Positions 28,815 to 36,363 of a DNA stretch of 37,654 nucleotides are shown piece after piece (positions within the stretch are counted from its first letter, which is position 1; the number at the start of each line of letters is the position of its first letter). A program made the translations under genes and the position numbers. A model generated the notes under the pieces. The model saw nothing but the letters and a program-made list of their open reading frames with translations, did not search any database and was not told the DNA's origin. The stretch comes from a virus: IMG/VR virus record IMGVR_UViG_3300014711_000004, positions 1 to 37,654 of that record; one strand, 5' to 3'.

Positions 28815-31800
28815 TTACGCTCCCAGCCGGGCTTCAAGGGCCTCGATGCGCTCCTGCTGCCGCTGAACGATGGACAGCAGGTGGACGGTCAGACGCTCGT
28901 ACGCGAAGCCGTCCGGCACCATCTGCGCGCCTTCCTTCGGAACGGGGTTATCCGCCTCGTCGCGGTCAAGGTCTTCCGGCAGATAGGCCCAATGCACGAG
29001 GCGCGGGTCAATCTCGGCCGCCTCTTCGGCGATGAAACCCCAATAGCCCCAATCCTTCGGGTCGGCCTCGCACTTCGACCGATACCACACCGGACGCAGG
29101 CCAAGGACCGCATCGGCGTACTTGGTTTCCATCGTCTCGACGTCAGTCTTGTACCGGATGGACGAGGTGGACCGCTGCAGCGCGTTGGTGCTGCTGTTGA
29201 GGAAGGCGTTAGCTGCGCTTGCGGTGGTGGCGTGGCTGACGAAGGCATCGGTGGCGTCGTGCCAGAACCTCCGAGTGCCCGCGCCATCCGACAGGACTAC
29301 CTGTCCGGCGCTGTTGGCTCCCGAATACCCGCCGATGATCGTGTTATTGCTGGCAGAAAAAATACCTCCGCCAGCGCCATAGCCGATTAGCGTGTTGCTA
29401 GAGCCGGTAGAGACGCCGCTACCTGCTCCGTAACCCAATACCGTGTTTCGAGCACCGGTGGTGGCGGCAGAAAGCGCGAGATAGCCGACGGAGACATTGA
29501 AAGAACCGGTGCCGCCCCCGGCCTGCGGGCCAAGAGCCACACTGCTAGCGCCGGTGCTGGCCCCGTCACCAATCGCCAAGGTGCTTGCTGTGGATGTGCC
29601 AGTCAAGAAGCCGGTAGCGTCAATGGTGATGCTGCCCGCGCCATTGGTAATCGAGATGTTCGATCCGGCGGTCAGCGTCGCAGCGGTGAAGCCGGTTCCG
29701 TTGCCGATAAGCAGCTGGCCATTGCTGGCCGTGGTGACGCCCGTCCCGCCATTCGCGGCCGGAAGCGTGCCGGTGACGTGCGTGGTCAGGCCGACCTTGC
29801 CGTACGCCGGAGCAACGCCGACGCCACCGGAAAGTAGGACGTTACCGGTCGCCACGTCAGCCAGCTGGCTGATCGTGGTCGCTGCCGACGCGTACAGCAC
29901 CGAACCGGTAGTATACGAGGTGATGTTCGTGCCGCCGCGATTGACCGGAACGGTGCCCGTCGTGCCGGTGAACGGCAGGCCAGTGCAGTTGGTCAGGGTG
30001 CCGCTGCTCGGGGTGCCGAGCGCGGGGGTCACGAGGGTCGGCGAAGTGGCAAACACCAGCGCGCCGGTGCCGGTCTCGTCGGTGACCGCCGCCGCCAAGT
30101 TGGCGCTACTCGGGGTGCCGAGGAACGTGGCTACACCAGTGCCGAGGGCTGTCAGCCCCGTACCGCCGTTGGCCACCGGAAGGGTTCCGGTGACGTGCGT
30201 GGTCAGGCCGACTTTACCATAGGCCGGAGCCGCGCCGACGCCGCCAGAGAGCAGGACGTTGCCGGTGGCGACGTCAGCCAGTTTCGACAGCGTGGTCGCG
30301 CCAGAGGCGTAGACGAGGTCGCCGATGGTGTAGCTGCTCTGGCCGGTGCCGCCGTTGGCCGCCGGAAGCACGCCGGTGATGTGAACGGCCATGTCGACCT
30401 TGCCATAGGCCGGGGCAACGCCAATCCCGCCGGAGAGCAGGACATTACCGGTCGCCACGTCGGCCAGCTTCGCCAGCGTGCTCGTGGTGTCAGCGTAGAC
30501 GAGGTCGCCCACTGCGTAGCTGGTCTGGCCCGTACCGCCGTTCGTCGCGGCCAGCGTACCGGTGACGCCGGTGGTCAGCGGCAGGCCGGTGGCGTTGGTC
30601 AGCGTCGCGGCGGACGGCGTTCCGAGGTTCGGCGTGGTCAGCGTGGGCGAGTTCGACAGCACGACGTTGCCAGTGCCGGTAGACGTGGTGACGCCGGTGC
30701 CGCCGCTGGCGACCGGCAGCGTGCCGGACACGTGCGTGGCCAGCCCGATCTTGCCCCACGACGGGGCAACGCCAACGCCGCCGGAGATGAGCGCGTTGCC
30801 GGTCGCGACGTCAGACAGCTTCGACAGCACGGTCGGAGCGGAGGCGTACAGCAGATCGCCGATGGCGTAGCTGGTCTGGCCGGTGCCGCCGTCAGCCGCC
30901 ACAACCGGAATGGCCAGCGTGGTGGTGTCGGCGTCAACGACGTTGGTGCCGTTGCAGTAGTAGATGCCGCGCGTGCCCTGCCCGACGCCAATCGGCGAGC
31001 CGCTGGCGGTCTTGAGGTACAGGGCGTATGCGCCGGTGGTGCTGTTATCGACCCAATACTGCTGGATCGTAGGCGGAACGATGATGTAGCAGTCGCTGGT
31101 CAGCGTGCCGACGAAGCGGTAGGTCGTGCGGTTCAGCTCGGAACCGGCGAGCGTGTAGTTGCCGCCGGTGACCGAAATCGACGTGTAGTCGAACGCGTAC
31201 ACCGCCTGCTGGCCGAGGCCGATGGAGTACCACGCCAAGCCATCGGTAATCAGCTGCGCGCTGTCGCCGGGGCGCAGCACGAGGGTCGAGCCGCCGTCGA
31301 TCAGTTCCGAGCCAGCCGGATCAATCGTCAGATCGCCACCGCCCGAGTTGCGGACGAAGATGAAATAGTTGTTGCCGACAGTGACCGCAGACAGCAGGTT
31401 CAACACCCCCGCGCCGGTGCCATCCCACACCAGCGCGCTAGCGCGGTCGGTGTCCAGCAGCGAGCGCGGCGTGTTGTTGAACATCGTCACCGGCGTGGAC
31501 TGCGACAGCGTGTTCGCAGTAACCGAGATGCCATATCCGGCCAGCGCAGACGGCTGCACGGTCGCGGTAGACGCGCCCATCTGCAGCACCTCCCACGAAC
31601 CGCCGGCGGTCGACGTGTCGGTCAGGTACACCTGCCACTGCTCGCCAACGGCGACGGTCGCAATCGTGTTGCCGGTGAAGTCCTTGACGTAGAACAGCGA
31701 GGAGCTGGCGGCTACGTTGTTGAACAGGATCACCTGCCCCGCGCCGGTGAGCGTGGCGTCCGGCAGCACGACGGCGTGCGCGCCGCTCGCGGTGACGTCA

Positions 31801-31940
31801 ATGATGCGCGCCGCAGGCGTCAGCGTGGTGCTGTTTTCGAGAGGCCATTCCAGTTCGACATCCGCGTCGAGCGGCAGCGCCAGATACGAGACGTCCGACG
31901 GGTAAATCGTCGTGCCGCCAAAAACCTGCGTGTAAGTCAT
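28815..31940 (-). CDS. Tail fibre with S74 self-cleaving chaperone
   Basis: 1041 aa. A beta-rich N-terminal part (1-330, capsid/tail-attaching) leads into repeated ADVATGNxLLSGGxGxAP units with NGGTG linkers, then a short hexapeptide-like repeat domain (SVGYLALSAATTGARNTVLG). The last 116 residues (926-1041) are a peptidase S74 intramolecular chaperone: S926-SIRYK931 provides the Ser/Lys dyad spaced five apart, followed by GYWGFIAEEA and a terminal coiled coil (RQQERIEALEARL). The chaperone trimerises the fibre and cuts itself off. It is the likely receptor-binding fibre. Confidence 0.88.
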   Translation of the reverse strand: MTYTQVFGGTTIYPSDVSYLALPLDADVELEWPLENSTTLTPAARIIDVTASGAHAVVLPDATLTGAGQVILFNNVAASSSLFYVKDFTGNTIATVAVGEQWQVYLTDTSTAGGSWEVLQMGASTATVQPSALAGYGISVTANTLSQSTPVTMFNNTPRSLLDTDRASALVWDGTGAGVLNLLSAVTVGNNYFIFVRNSGGGDLTIDPAGSELIDGGSTLVLRPGDSAQLITDGLAWYSIGLGQQAVYAFDYTSISVTGGNYTLAGSELNRTTYRFVGTLTSDCYIIVPPTIQQYWVDNSTTGAYALYLKTASGSPIGVGQGTRGIYYCNGTNVVDADTTTLAIPVVAADGGTGQTSYAIGDLLYASAPTVLSKLSDVATGNALISGGVGVAPSWGKIGLATHVSGTLPVASGGTGVTTSTGTGNVVLSNSPTLTTPNLGTPSAATLTNATGLPLTTGVTGTLAATNGGTGQTSYAVGDLVYADTTSTLAKLADVATGNVLLSGGIGVAPAYGKVDMAVHITGVLPAANGGTGQSSYTIGDLVYASGATTLSKLADVATGNVLLSGGVGAAPAYGKVGLTTHVTGTLPVANGGTGLTALGTGVATFLGTPSSANLAAAVTDETGTGALVFATSPTLVTPALGTPSSGTLTNCTGLPFTGTTGTVPVNRGGTNITSYTTGSVLYASAATTISQLADVATGNVLLSGGVGVAPAYGKVGLTTHVTGTLPAANGGTGVTTASNGQLLIGNGTGFTAATLTAGSNISITNGAGSITIDATGFLTGTSTASTLAIGDGASTGASSVALGPQAGGGTGSFNVSVGYLALSAATTGARNTVLGYGAGSGVSTGSSNTLIGYGAGGGIFSASNNTIIGGYSGANSAGQVVLSDGAGTRRFWHDATDAFVSHATTASAANAFLNSSTNALQRSTSSIRYKTDVETMETKYADAVLGLRPVWYRSKCEADPKDWGYWGFIAEEAAEIDPRLVHWAYLPEDLDRDEADNPVPKEGAQMVPDGFAYERLTVHLLSIVQRQQERIEALEARLGA
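29710..30900 (-). repeat. Four long repeats in the S74 fibre gene
   Basis: A unit coding ADVATGNVLLSGGVGVAP, GKVGLTTHVTG and NGGTG occurs about four times (centred near 29820, 30240, 30430 and 30780). Nucleotide matches are strong over about 70 bases in each. Sites of this type allow recombination within and between fibres. Confidence 0.75.
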
Positions 31941-31945
31941 TTTAC

Positions 31946-32599
31946 TTATGCCTCCTTACGCGCGGCGGCGCGGTCGAGAATTTTGCCGAGGTCTTCGCCG
32001 TTCAGCATTGCGGCGGCGCGGTCGTACATCTGCTGCCACACCGGAATGCGGTCGTCGTTCTTGAGGAACGGGGTTGCTTCCAGCAGCGTGCCGTACAGCA
32101 GCAGCTGCGGCGCATACTCGGTCAGCCAGTTGGTCTGGATCGTGTCGTCGAGCAGCGGCGGCAGCTCGTAATACAGCACCTCCATCGGATACTCGGCGTC
32201 CGGCGTTGGAGCGAGCAGCCAGTGGTCGTAATCGTAGTCGGCGTAGAACACCGGCTGCGCGGTCTCGGCTTCGTTCGGCCAGTACGCGCGCAGGTACTCA
32301 TAGTCGCGGGTGAACAGCGTCTTGCGGGTCGCGTTGCCCGCGCCGGTGCCGATGTTGATCGACACGACGTCGCGCCAGCGGTCGGGCTTGGAATAGACCG
32401 ACTGACCGATGGTCAGGTTCGACGTGACCACGTTGATGAAGCCCTGCACCTTCAACTCGCGGGCGATGCGACGCTCGGCGAGGTTGATAAGACGCGGGAT
32501 TTGCTCGAAGACGACAGGGTCAGAAGCGAGGGTCGCGCCGCGCTCAAGGTAGCGTTGCACGTCCTGCTTTAGCGTCTCGAAGGTCATCGTGGTAGCCAT
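31946..32599 (-). CDS. Phage adaptor (head-to-tail) protein
   Basis: 217 aa, ribosome site AGAGGTACGC. The signature IPRLINLAERRIARELKVQG and NVVTSNLTIGQSVYSKPDRW match the adaptor proteins of short-tailed phages (SU10-like), which form a 12-subunit ring between the portal and the tail nozzle. A beta-sheet stretch PVFYADYDYDHWLLAPTPDA, then LYGTLLEATPFLKNDDR, fits the same family. Starting with this gene, the tail genes follow in order adaptor, fibre, gp10-like. The stop is 5 nt before the fibre ATG. Confidence 0.8.
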   Translation of the reverse strand: MATTMTFETLKQDVQRYLERGATLASDPVVFEQIPRLINLAERRIARELKVQGFINVVTSNLTIGQSVYSKPDRWRDVVSINIGTGAGNATRKTLFTRDYEYLRAYWPNEAETAQPVFYADYDYDHWLLAPTPDAEYPMEVLYYELPPLLDDTIQTNWLTEYAPQLLLYGTLLEATPFLKNDDRIPVWQQMYDRAAAMLNGEDLGKILDRAAARKEA

Positions 32600-32613
32600 A
32601 GCGTACCTCTATA

Positions 32614-32877
32614 TCACTTTTTCGCCGACTGCACAGCCTTCAACCACGCCGAGATGGCCGCGCGGTGCCGCGCGGCGCAGTCAGCATACCGGTTCATCAG
32701 GTCCAGCTCCCACTGCAGCCGATCAGGATCGGCCAGCAATTCAGGGATTGGCGGGAGAGACGGGCAGTTCTGCGCCAAATTCGCCGCCGGCGGCGGCATC
32801 GACACGAGCACGGGCTGCTTCGAGCAGGCTGCGGCCAGCAGGCAGAACGGCGCAATCAGCAGGGACTTCAAATTCAC
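32614..32877 (-). CDS. Rz1-like outer-membrane spanin lipoprotein
   Basis: 87 aa from GTG at 32877, behind GGGAGATTTACC, starting inside the Rz-like gene in a different frame. The signal peptide ends in the lipobox LAAAC (residues 14-18), so Cys18 would be lipid-modified. The mature part is Pro-rich (SMPPPAANLAQNCPSLPPIP) and then helical. It would pair with the inner-membrane Rz-like protein to fuse the two membranes at lysis. The overlapping-gene arrangement is typical of lambda-type spanins. Confidence 0.78.
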   Translation of the reverse strand: MNLKSLLIAPFCLLAAACSKQPVLVSMPPPAANLAQNCPSLPPIPELLADPDRLQWELDLMNRYADCAARHRAAISAWLKAVQSAKK

Positions 32878-33121
32878 GGTAAATCTCCCGAACGGTGTTG
32901 CGCTCGATGGTGGCGGCTTCGGCCACATCCGCGCGGATGTCCTCGTAAGCGAAGGCCTCCTCCGCCACAGCCGCGTCGGCGGCCTCCTTGGCAGCCGCCT
33001 GCTTGGCCATCGCAGCAGCGGCGGCGGCGTCACAGCGCCAGTCGCGCACGGTCCAGCCACCGGCGAAGCCGACCACGGCAGCGCCGAGCGCAAGATACAT
33101 CGCCAGCGGGTTAGGAAGCAT
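32741..33121 (-). CDS. Rz-like inner-membrane spanin
   Basis: 126 aa; the ATG at 33121 is chosen over 33145, which would place charged residues before the membrane segment. The N-terminal anchor YLALGAAVVGFAGGWTV (residues 8-24) is followed by a long Ala/Glu-rich helix (AAAAAMAKQAAAKEAADAA) that would span the periplasm. The C-terminus is Pro/Ala-rich. It overlaps the holin gene at its 5' end and the Rz1-like gene at its 3' end. Function: outer-membrane disruption in lysis. Confidence 0.75.
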   Translation of the reverse strand: MLPNPLAMYLALGAAVVGFAGGWTVRDWRCDAAAAAAMAKQAAAKEAADAAVAEEAFAYEDIRADVAEAATIERNTVREIYREFEVPADCAVLPAGRSLLEAARARVDAAAGGEFGAELPVSPANP

Positions 33122-33362
33122 CGGTCGTCCCCTTGATCTTGCCAAACTCGCGGACAGCGAACGCCGCCGCAGTCGCGGTCACGAGCAGCGACAGGCCGGT
33201 GAGGTCGGTGCCCAGCTGGCCCGTGCTGGCGAATACGAGCAGCGGCAGAATGACGCCGTGCGTCGCAATCGTGCCCGCGATCCAGATGCACGACACCGGA
33301 CGCCACCAGCGGCGGGTGACGCGGAGCGCCACGCGCTCTGCATTGGACGCCCAGCGGATCAC
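33111..33362 (-). CDS. Holin (GTA 3TM-like)
   Basis: 83 aa from GTG at 33362, overlapping the endolysin stop. WWRPVSCIWIAGTIATHGVI and LTGLSLLVTATAAAFAVREF form two to three membrane segments; the pattern R-W-x-RP... and VREFGKIKG resembles 3TM holins of alphaproteobacterial phages and gene-transfer agents. It would make the inner-membrane hole that releases the endolysin. Position between endolysin and spanins agrees. Confidence 0.68.
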   Translation of the reverse strand: MIRWASNAERVALRVTRRWWRPVSCIWIAGTIATHGVILPLLVFASTGQLGTDLTGLSLLVTATAAAFAVREFGKIKGTTDAS

Positions 33363-33901
33363 GGGCGGGGAGCCTTTCGCGCCGCCATGAGCAACGCCTC
33401 GCGCGTGACTTCATCGACGCGCCGCAGCCAACCCTTACCGAACGTCGGGAAGGTCGGCAGCTTGGGGTAGTACGCGCGGCGGGCGTCTTGGTATCGGTTG
33501 ATGGTGTGCGCCAGCCCGTGCTGACGCACGTACTCCTGCAGCCGACGCAGCGTGTCGGGCCCAATCTGGCCGTCGGCGGTGACGCCGAGCATCACCTGCA
33601 AATAGCGAGCGGCGCGCTTGGGGCCGGCGTTGACTGCGAAATCGAACAGGCACAGGTCGAGGCCTGCCGGCAGCTGGTTGCCTTTCACCACGTCCCAATA
33701 GTTGGCCTTGTACAGCGCCCTCACGTGGCTGACGGTCAGCTTCCGCATGAAGTCTACGGAGACGGGGTGCTTGACCCAATCCTCGTAGGTCGCCTTGGTG
33801 ACGCCGAGGTTCGTGACGCCGCCGGGGTCTTTTGGGTGGTTGACGAAGCCGCCTTCGTGGATCAGCAGCTCTTTCAGACAGGCATCAAAGTTCCCGAGCA
33901 T
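33359..33901 (-). CDS. GH108 endolysin with peptidoglycan-binding domain
   Basis: 180 aa; ATG at 33901 preferred (GGAGAGAGCC upstream) over the in-frame ATG 8 codons earlier. The GH108 signature EGGFVNHPKDPGGVTNLGVT gives the catalytic Glu16 in an E-G-G motif, followed by KANYWDVVKGNQLPAGLDL. The C-terminal part (GVTADGQIGPDTLRRLQEYV) is a PG_binding_3-type wall-binding domain. It lacks a signal peptide, so it depends on the holin. It cleaves the glycan backbone of peptidoglycan. Confidence 0.9.
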   Translation of the reverse strand: MLGNFDACLKELLIHEGGFVNHPKDPGGVTNLGVTKATYEDWVKHPVSVDFMRKLTVSHVRALYKANYWDVVKGNQLPAGLDLCLFDFAVNAGPKRAARYLQVMLGVTADGQIGPDTLRRLQEYVRQHGLAHTINRYQDARRAYYPKLPTFPTFGKGWLRRVDEVTREALLMAARKAPRP

Positions 33902-34319
33902 GGCTCTCTCCGCATAGCGCAGCACAAACAGCCTGCCACGTAGCGAGTTCCGCCTCCGGTGTAAACTCCTCTGGCAAGCGCGACACTATGCGGGTCTTCT
34001 GGGGTGGCAAAAAGAGGACAGAGCGTTTGTCCAACGCCACCAGCGCGAGCGCGTCTATGTGCTCCGGATCGCAAATCAGCTTGCGACCGCTGTTCTTGAA
34101 ACGATACCGACTGCGCCTGTCGGCCTCGCGGGAGACCACCGCCGACTTGACTTGCACGCGAATGACATGGCGGTCGTTGAGGGCTACAAGGTCCACGAGG
34201 TCGGTAGGCGACAACATGACGCGCCAGCCAAGAGCCTCGATGGCTGCAGCGGCGATGTGCTCGCCTACGCGTCCCTTAGCACACGACGAAAGGGAGCGAA
34301 GTTGGGCCGTGTCAGGCAC
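33885..34319 (-). CDS. PD-(D/E)XK-type endonuclease (PDDEXK_5-like)
   Basis: 144 aa from GTG, overlapping its two neighbours. E20 in GRVGEHIAAAAIEALGW, D43 in SPTDLVDLVAL, and Q56-V-K58 in RVQVKSA give the nuclease core with Gln in the ExK place, as in group I intron-type and HJC-like PDDEXK_5 enzymes. The late part (PEHIDALALVALDKRSVLFL) completes the fold. Its position within the lysis cassette is odd; a homing-type or exclusion nuclease carried as a passenger is one explanation. Confidence 0.68.
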   Translation of the reverse strand: MPDTAQLRSLSSCAKGRVGEHIAAAAIEALGWRVMLSPTDLVDLVALNDRHVIRVQVKSAVVSREADRRSRYRFKNSGRKLICDPEHIDALALVALDKRSVLFLPPQKTRIVSRLPEEFTPEAELATWQAVCAALCGESHAREL

Positions 34320-34530
34320 CGAACTTGAGTTTCACCGCCGCCCAAATAACCCCGAGCGCGGCGATGAAGCCCGCCACCCACTTGACGAAAGCGACGACGC
34401 CGGAGGCTGTTCGCCACGCGTCCACCAAGCCTTCGACGTCCGACGTCAGTTTCTTCACCTCCGTCCGCAGGCTCGCCATTTCGGCGCGCATGAGGGCGAT
34501 GTCGACGTCGTGAGTGTTCTCGTCGCTCAC
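34312..34530 (-). CDS. Small membrane protein with coiled coil (holin-like)
   Basis: 72 aa. The N-terminal half is a charged helix (RAEMASLRTEVKKLTSDVEG), and residues about 48-70 (FVKWVAGFIAALGVIWAAVK) form one membrane segment. Proteins like this accompany the lysis genes of many phages and are often called second holins, but proof is missing. The stop overlaps the nuclease start by 8 nt. Confidence 0.65.
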   Translation of the reverse strand: MSDENTHDVDIALMRAEMASLRTEVKKLTSDVEGLVDAWRTASGVVAFVKWVAGFIAALGVIWAAVKLKFGA

Positions 34531-34889
34531 TTGAGGTTCCGCAGCTTGTAGATGGTGGAAAGGAACGTGTCGGTTACCGCATCAATCAGGTTGCCGACGG
34601 CGCGGTTTTTCTTGCAGATGGCTTCGTGGTTCTCCTCAATCCAGTCGGCGGTTTCCACCAGCAGCGACAGGATGTCTTCGCCTTCAACGTCTGGCTCCGG
34701 AATGTCGCCGACAAGATCGAACGCGCCTTGGTACGCCTCAACCAGCGCGTCGAGCCCGTCGATCACGTCGTCGTAGAAGCTGCCGAGCGCAACGTGCTTG
34801 GCGTAGCTGCCGACGCCCTTGGCGCGCCAGTGTTCGAAGTGGGCGACGTTGCGGGCGTAGAAGACCCGAGAAATCAGTTGTTCGATCAT
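34527..34889 (-). CDS. DUF5856-like helical protein
   Basis: 120 aa. Four long helices are predicted (ARNVAHFEHWRAKGVGSYAK; HVALGSFYDDVIDGLDALVE; DILSLLVETADWIEE; DAVTDTFLSTIYKLRNLK). The pattern AHFEHWRAKG...SYAKHVALGSFYD I associate with a phage DUF5856-type, Dps/ferritin-like bundle. The ribosome site is weak (GAGCAG). It is the first gene after the terminator at 34917-34949. No known role. Confidence 0.65.
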   Translation of the reverse strand: MIEQLISRVFYARNVAHFEHWRAKGVGSYAKHVALGSFYDDVIDGLDALVEAYQGAFDLVGDIPEPDVEGEDILSLLVETADWIEENHEAICKKNRAVGNLIDAVTDTFLSTIYKLRNLK

Positions 34890-34916
34890 GTCGTACTGCT
34901 CGATCTTCTATGCTTG

Positions 34917-34949
34917 CAAAGACCCGCCCTTCGTATCACGAAAGGCGGG
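34917..34949 (-). terminator. Rho-independent terminator (leftward)
   Basis: Read on the - strand, CCCGCCTTTCGT (34949-34938) pairs fully with ACGAAGGGCGGG (34934-34923) using one U-G pair, with a 3-nt loop, followed by TCTTTG. On the + strand the same position is a C-A mismatch, so leftward use is preferred. It follows the stop of the gene at 34966. Confidence 0.8.
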
Positions 34950-34965
34950 CCGTTGCCAAGAGTGG

Positions 34966-35334
34966 TTATGCCGTCTGGCTGGCCTTGTACGCCGCCAGCA
35001 GCGCGTCGTAGTTCGGGCCGATCTGCGCCTTGAGAGCGTCCAGCACGCGCTGCGCCTTGCCCTGCTCGACGCGCTCGGTGCGCGACAGCGACCGCAGACG
35101 GTCTCGGTACTGGTAGTCAGCCACCGCCTGCTGGTCCTCCTCCGGCATCTCCCACGGCAGGCTTTCGACGGTCGCCGCCTTGTAATCGACCAGATGCGCC
35201 GGCCACTCGTCTTGCGGCAGCGCGGCCAGCATGGCGACGTAGTTGTCGATGTTCAGCTGGTACTGGTACACTTCCAGCTCGCGGTAATACGCCGCAGCCA
35301 CGAGGTTGTTCAGGTGTTCGTCTTCGGTAACCAT
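34966..35334 (-). CDS. Hypothetical phage protein next to the tail fibre genes
   Basis: 122 aa. The ribosome site AGGAGCAGAC overlaps the stop of the propeller gene. Sequence LVAAAYYRELEVYQYQLNID, then LAALPQDEWPAHLVDYKAAT and LRSLSRTERVEQGK, is mostly helical, rich in Tyr and Gln. It could be a fibre-assembly chaperone, as such short helical proteins often follow fibre genes, but no family is recognised. Confidence 0.65.
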   Translation of the reverse strand: MVTEDEHLNNLVAAAYYRELEVYQYQLNIDNYVAMLAALPQDEWPAHLVDYKAATVESLPWEMPEEDQQAVADYQYRDRLRSLSRTERVEQGKAQRVLDALKAQIGPNYDALLAAYKASQTA

Positions 35335-35343
35335 TGTCTGCTC

Positions 35344-36363
35344 CTAGTTGAATGCCAATTCGTTGCCGATCCCGCTTGGAAGCGTGGCCGGATTGGCATA
35401 TTTTACGCCAAAACCTGCCGACCAAGGATACGCCGTTATGTAAGGCGACGTGTTGTGCGCCACCGCGATGGCCGCACCGGAGGCCGAAAACGCGACGCCG
35501 TTTGCGTTCCCAGCAGGCAGTGTTGCTGGGTTGGCGTATTTCGCGCCGAAGCCTGCGGACCACGGGTACGCAGAGATGAAGGGGGTCGTCGAATGTGCCA
35601 CAGCGATGTCGGCCCCGGAAGGCGAGAACGCAGCATCCTGACCCGAGCCTGTGGGAAGCGTCGCTGGGTTAGTGTATTTCGTACCAAACCCAGCGGACCA
35701 AGGGTACACGGAAATGAAGGGCGACGATGTGTGCGCCGCCGCGAGATATGCACCAGAAGGCGAAAACATCACGCCAGTTCCGTTGATGCCGGGCAGCGTC
35801 GCTGGATTAGCGTATTTCGTGCCAAACCCAGCGGACCAAGGGTACACGGAAATATACGGACTTGTGGTCGAGTTTGTCACCGCGACATCAGCCCCTGACG
35901 GCGAAAACGCAACGCTATTTCCGGCGTTCGGCGGCAAAGTAGCTGGGTTGGCGTATTTTGTTCCGAAGCCTGCGGACCAAGGATACGCCGAGACGTAAGG
36001 GGAGGACGAATGCGCTACCGCTATGGTCGCACCGGAGGGCGCGAAAGCGACACCAACGCCGTTCCCCGAAGGTAGCGTGGCTGGATTGGCGTATTTTGCA
36101 CCGAAGCCTGCCGACCAAGGATACGCAGAAATGGCAGGGGAGCCTATATGCGCCGCCGCAATAGTATCTCCGGAAGGCGAAAACGCGACACTATTTCCGG
36201 TGCTGGCGAGGGGTGTACTCGGATTGGCGTATTTTGCGCCAAATCCGGCAGACCAAGGGTACGCCACGATAAACGGCGAGAGCGACTGATGGACGACCGC
36301 GATGGCCGTGCTGTCGGATACGCTGTAGCTCCCGCTTGCCCAGATACCGAAGCTGAACGTCAC
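35344..36363 (-). CDS. Seven-bladed beta-propeller (WD40-like) virion protein
   Basis: 339 aa from GTG overlapping the fibre stop (GTGA). Seven copies of a 46-residue unit, each SPxISAYPWSAGFGxKYANP, then TLPxGxGNxVAFSPSGA, IAVAH, make up almost the whole protein. Seven units fit a closed seven-bladed propeller: the final GNELAFN completes the blade begun at the N-terminus (IAVVHQSLSPFIVAYPW), the usual 'velcro' closure. It probably decorates the tail fibre or binds a receptor, sugar or other partner. No signal peptide. Confidence 0.75.
   Translation of the reverse strand: MTFSFGIWASGSYSVSDSTAIAVVHQSLSPFIVAYPWSAGFGAKYANPSTPLASTGNSVAFSPSGDTIAAAHIGSPAISAYPWSAGFGAKYANPATLPSGNGVGVAFAPSGATIAVAHSSSPYVSAYPWSAGFGTKYANPATLPPNAGNSVAFSPSGADVAVTNSTTSPYISVYPWSAGFGTKYANPATLPGINGTGVMFSPSGAYLAAAHTSSPFISVYPWSAGFGTKYTNPATLPTGSGQDAAFSPSGADIAVAHSTTPFISAYPWSAGFGAKYANPATLPAGNANGVAFSASGAAIAVAHNTSPYITAYPWSAGFGVKYANPATLPSGIGNELAFN
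35405..36270 (-). repeat. Seven tandem 138-bp repeats (propeller gene)
   Basis: Anchor GACCAAGG/GACCACGG recurs near 35421, 35559, 35697, 35835, 35976, 36114 and 36252. The spacing is 138 bp, with one gap of 141. The units are variants, not identical, and each keeps frame. Confidence 0.85.

Noticed and set aside
27068-29035. 655-codon + strand open frame opposite the gp10-like gene
   Set aside because: Arg/His/Ala-rich, spans two real - strand genes and their junction, and has no recognisable domain.
30195-32171. Long + strand frame opposite the S74 fibre
   Set aside because: Shadow frame with Arg/Gly/Ala bias; the - strand has a well-defined fibre with an S74 domain.
34890-34919. TTGCAA plus TACGAC on the - strand as a promoter for the 34889 gene
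   Set aside because: The -10 would touch the ATG, so the transcript would begin inside the gene; read-through from upstream or another start is more likely.
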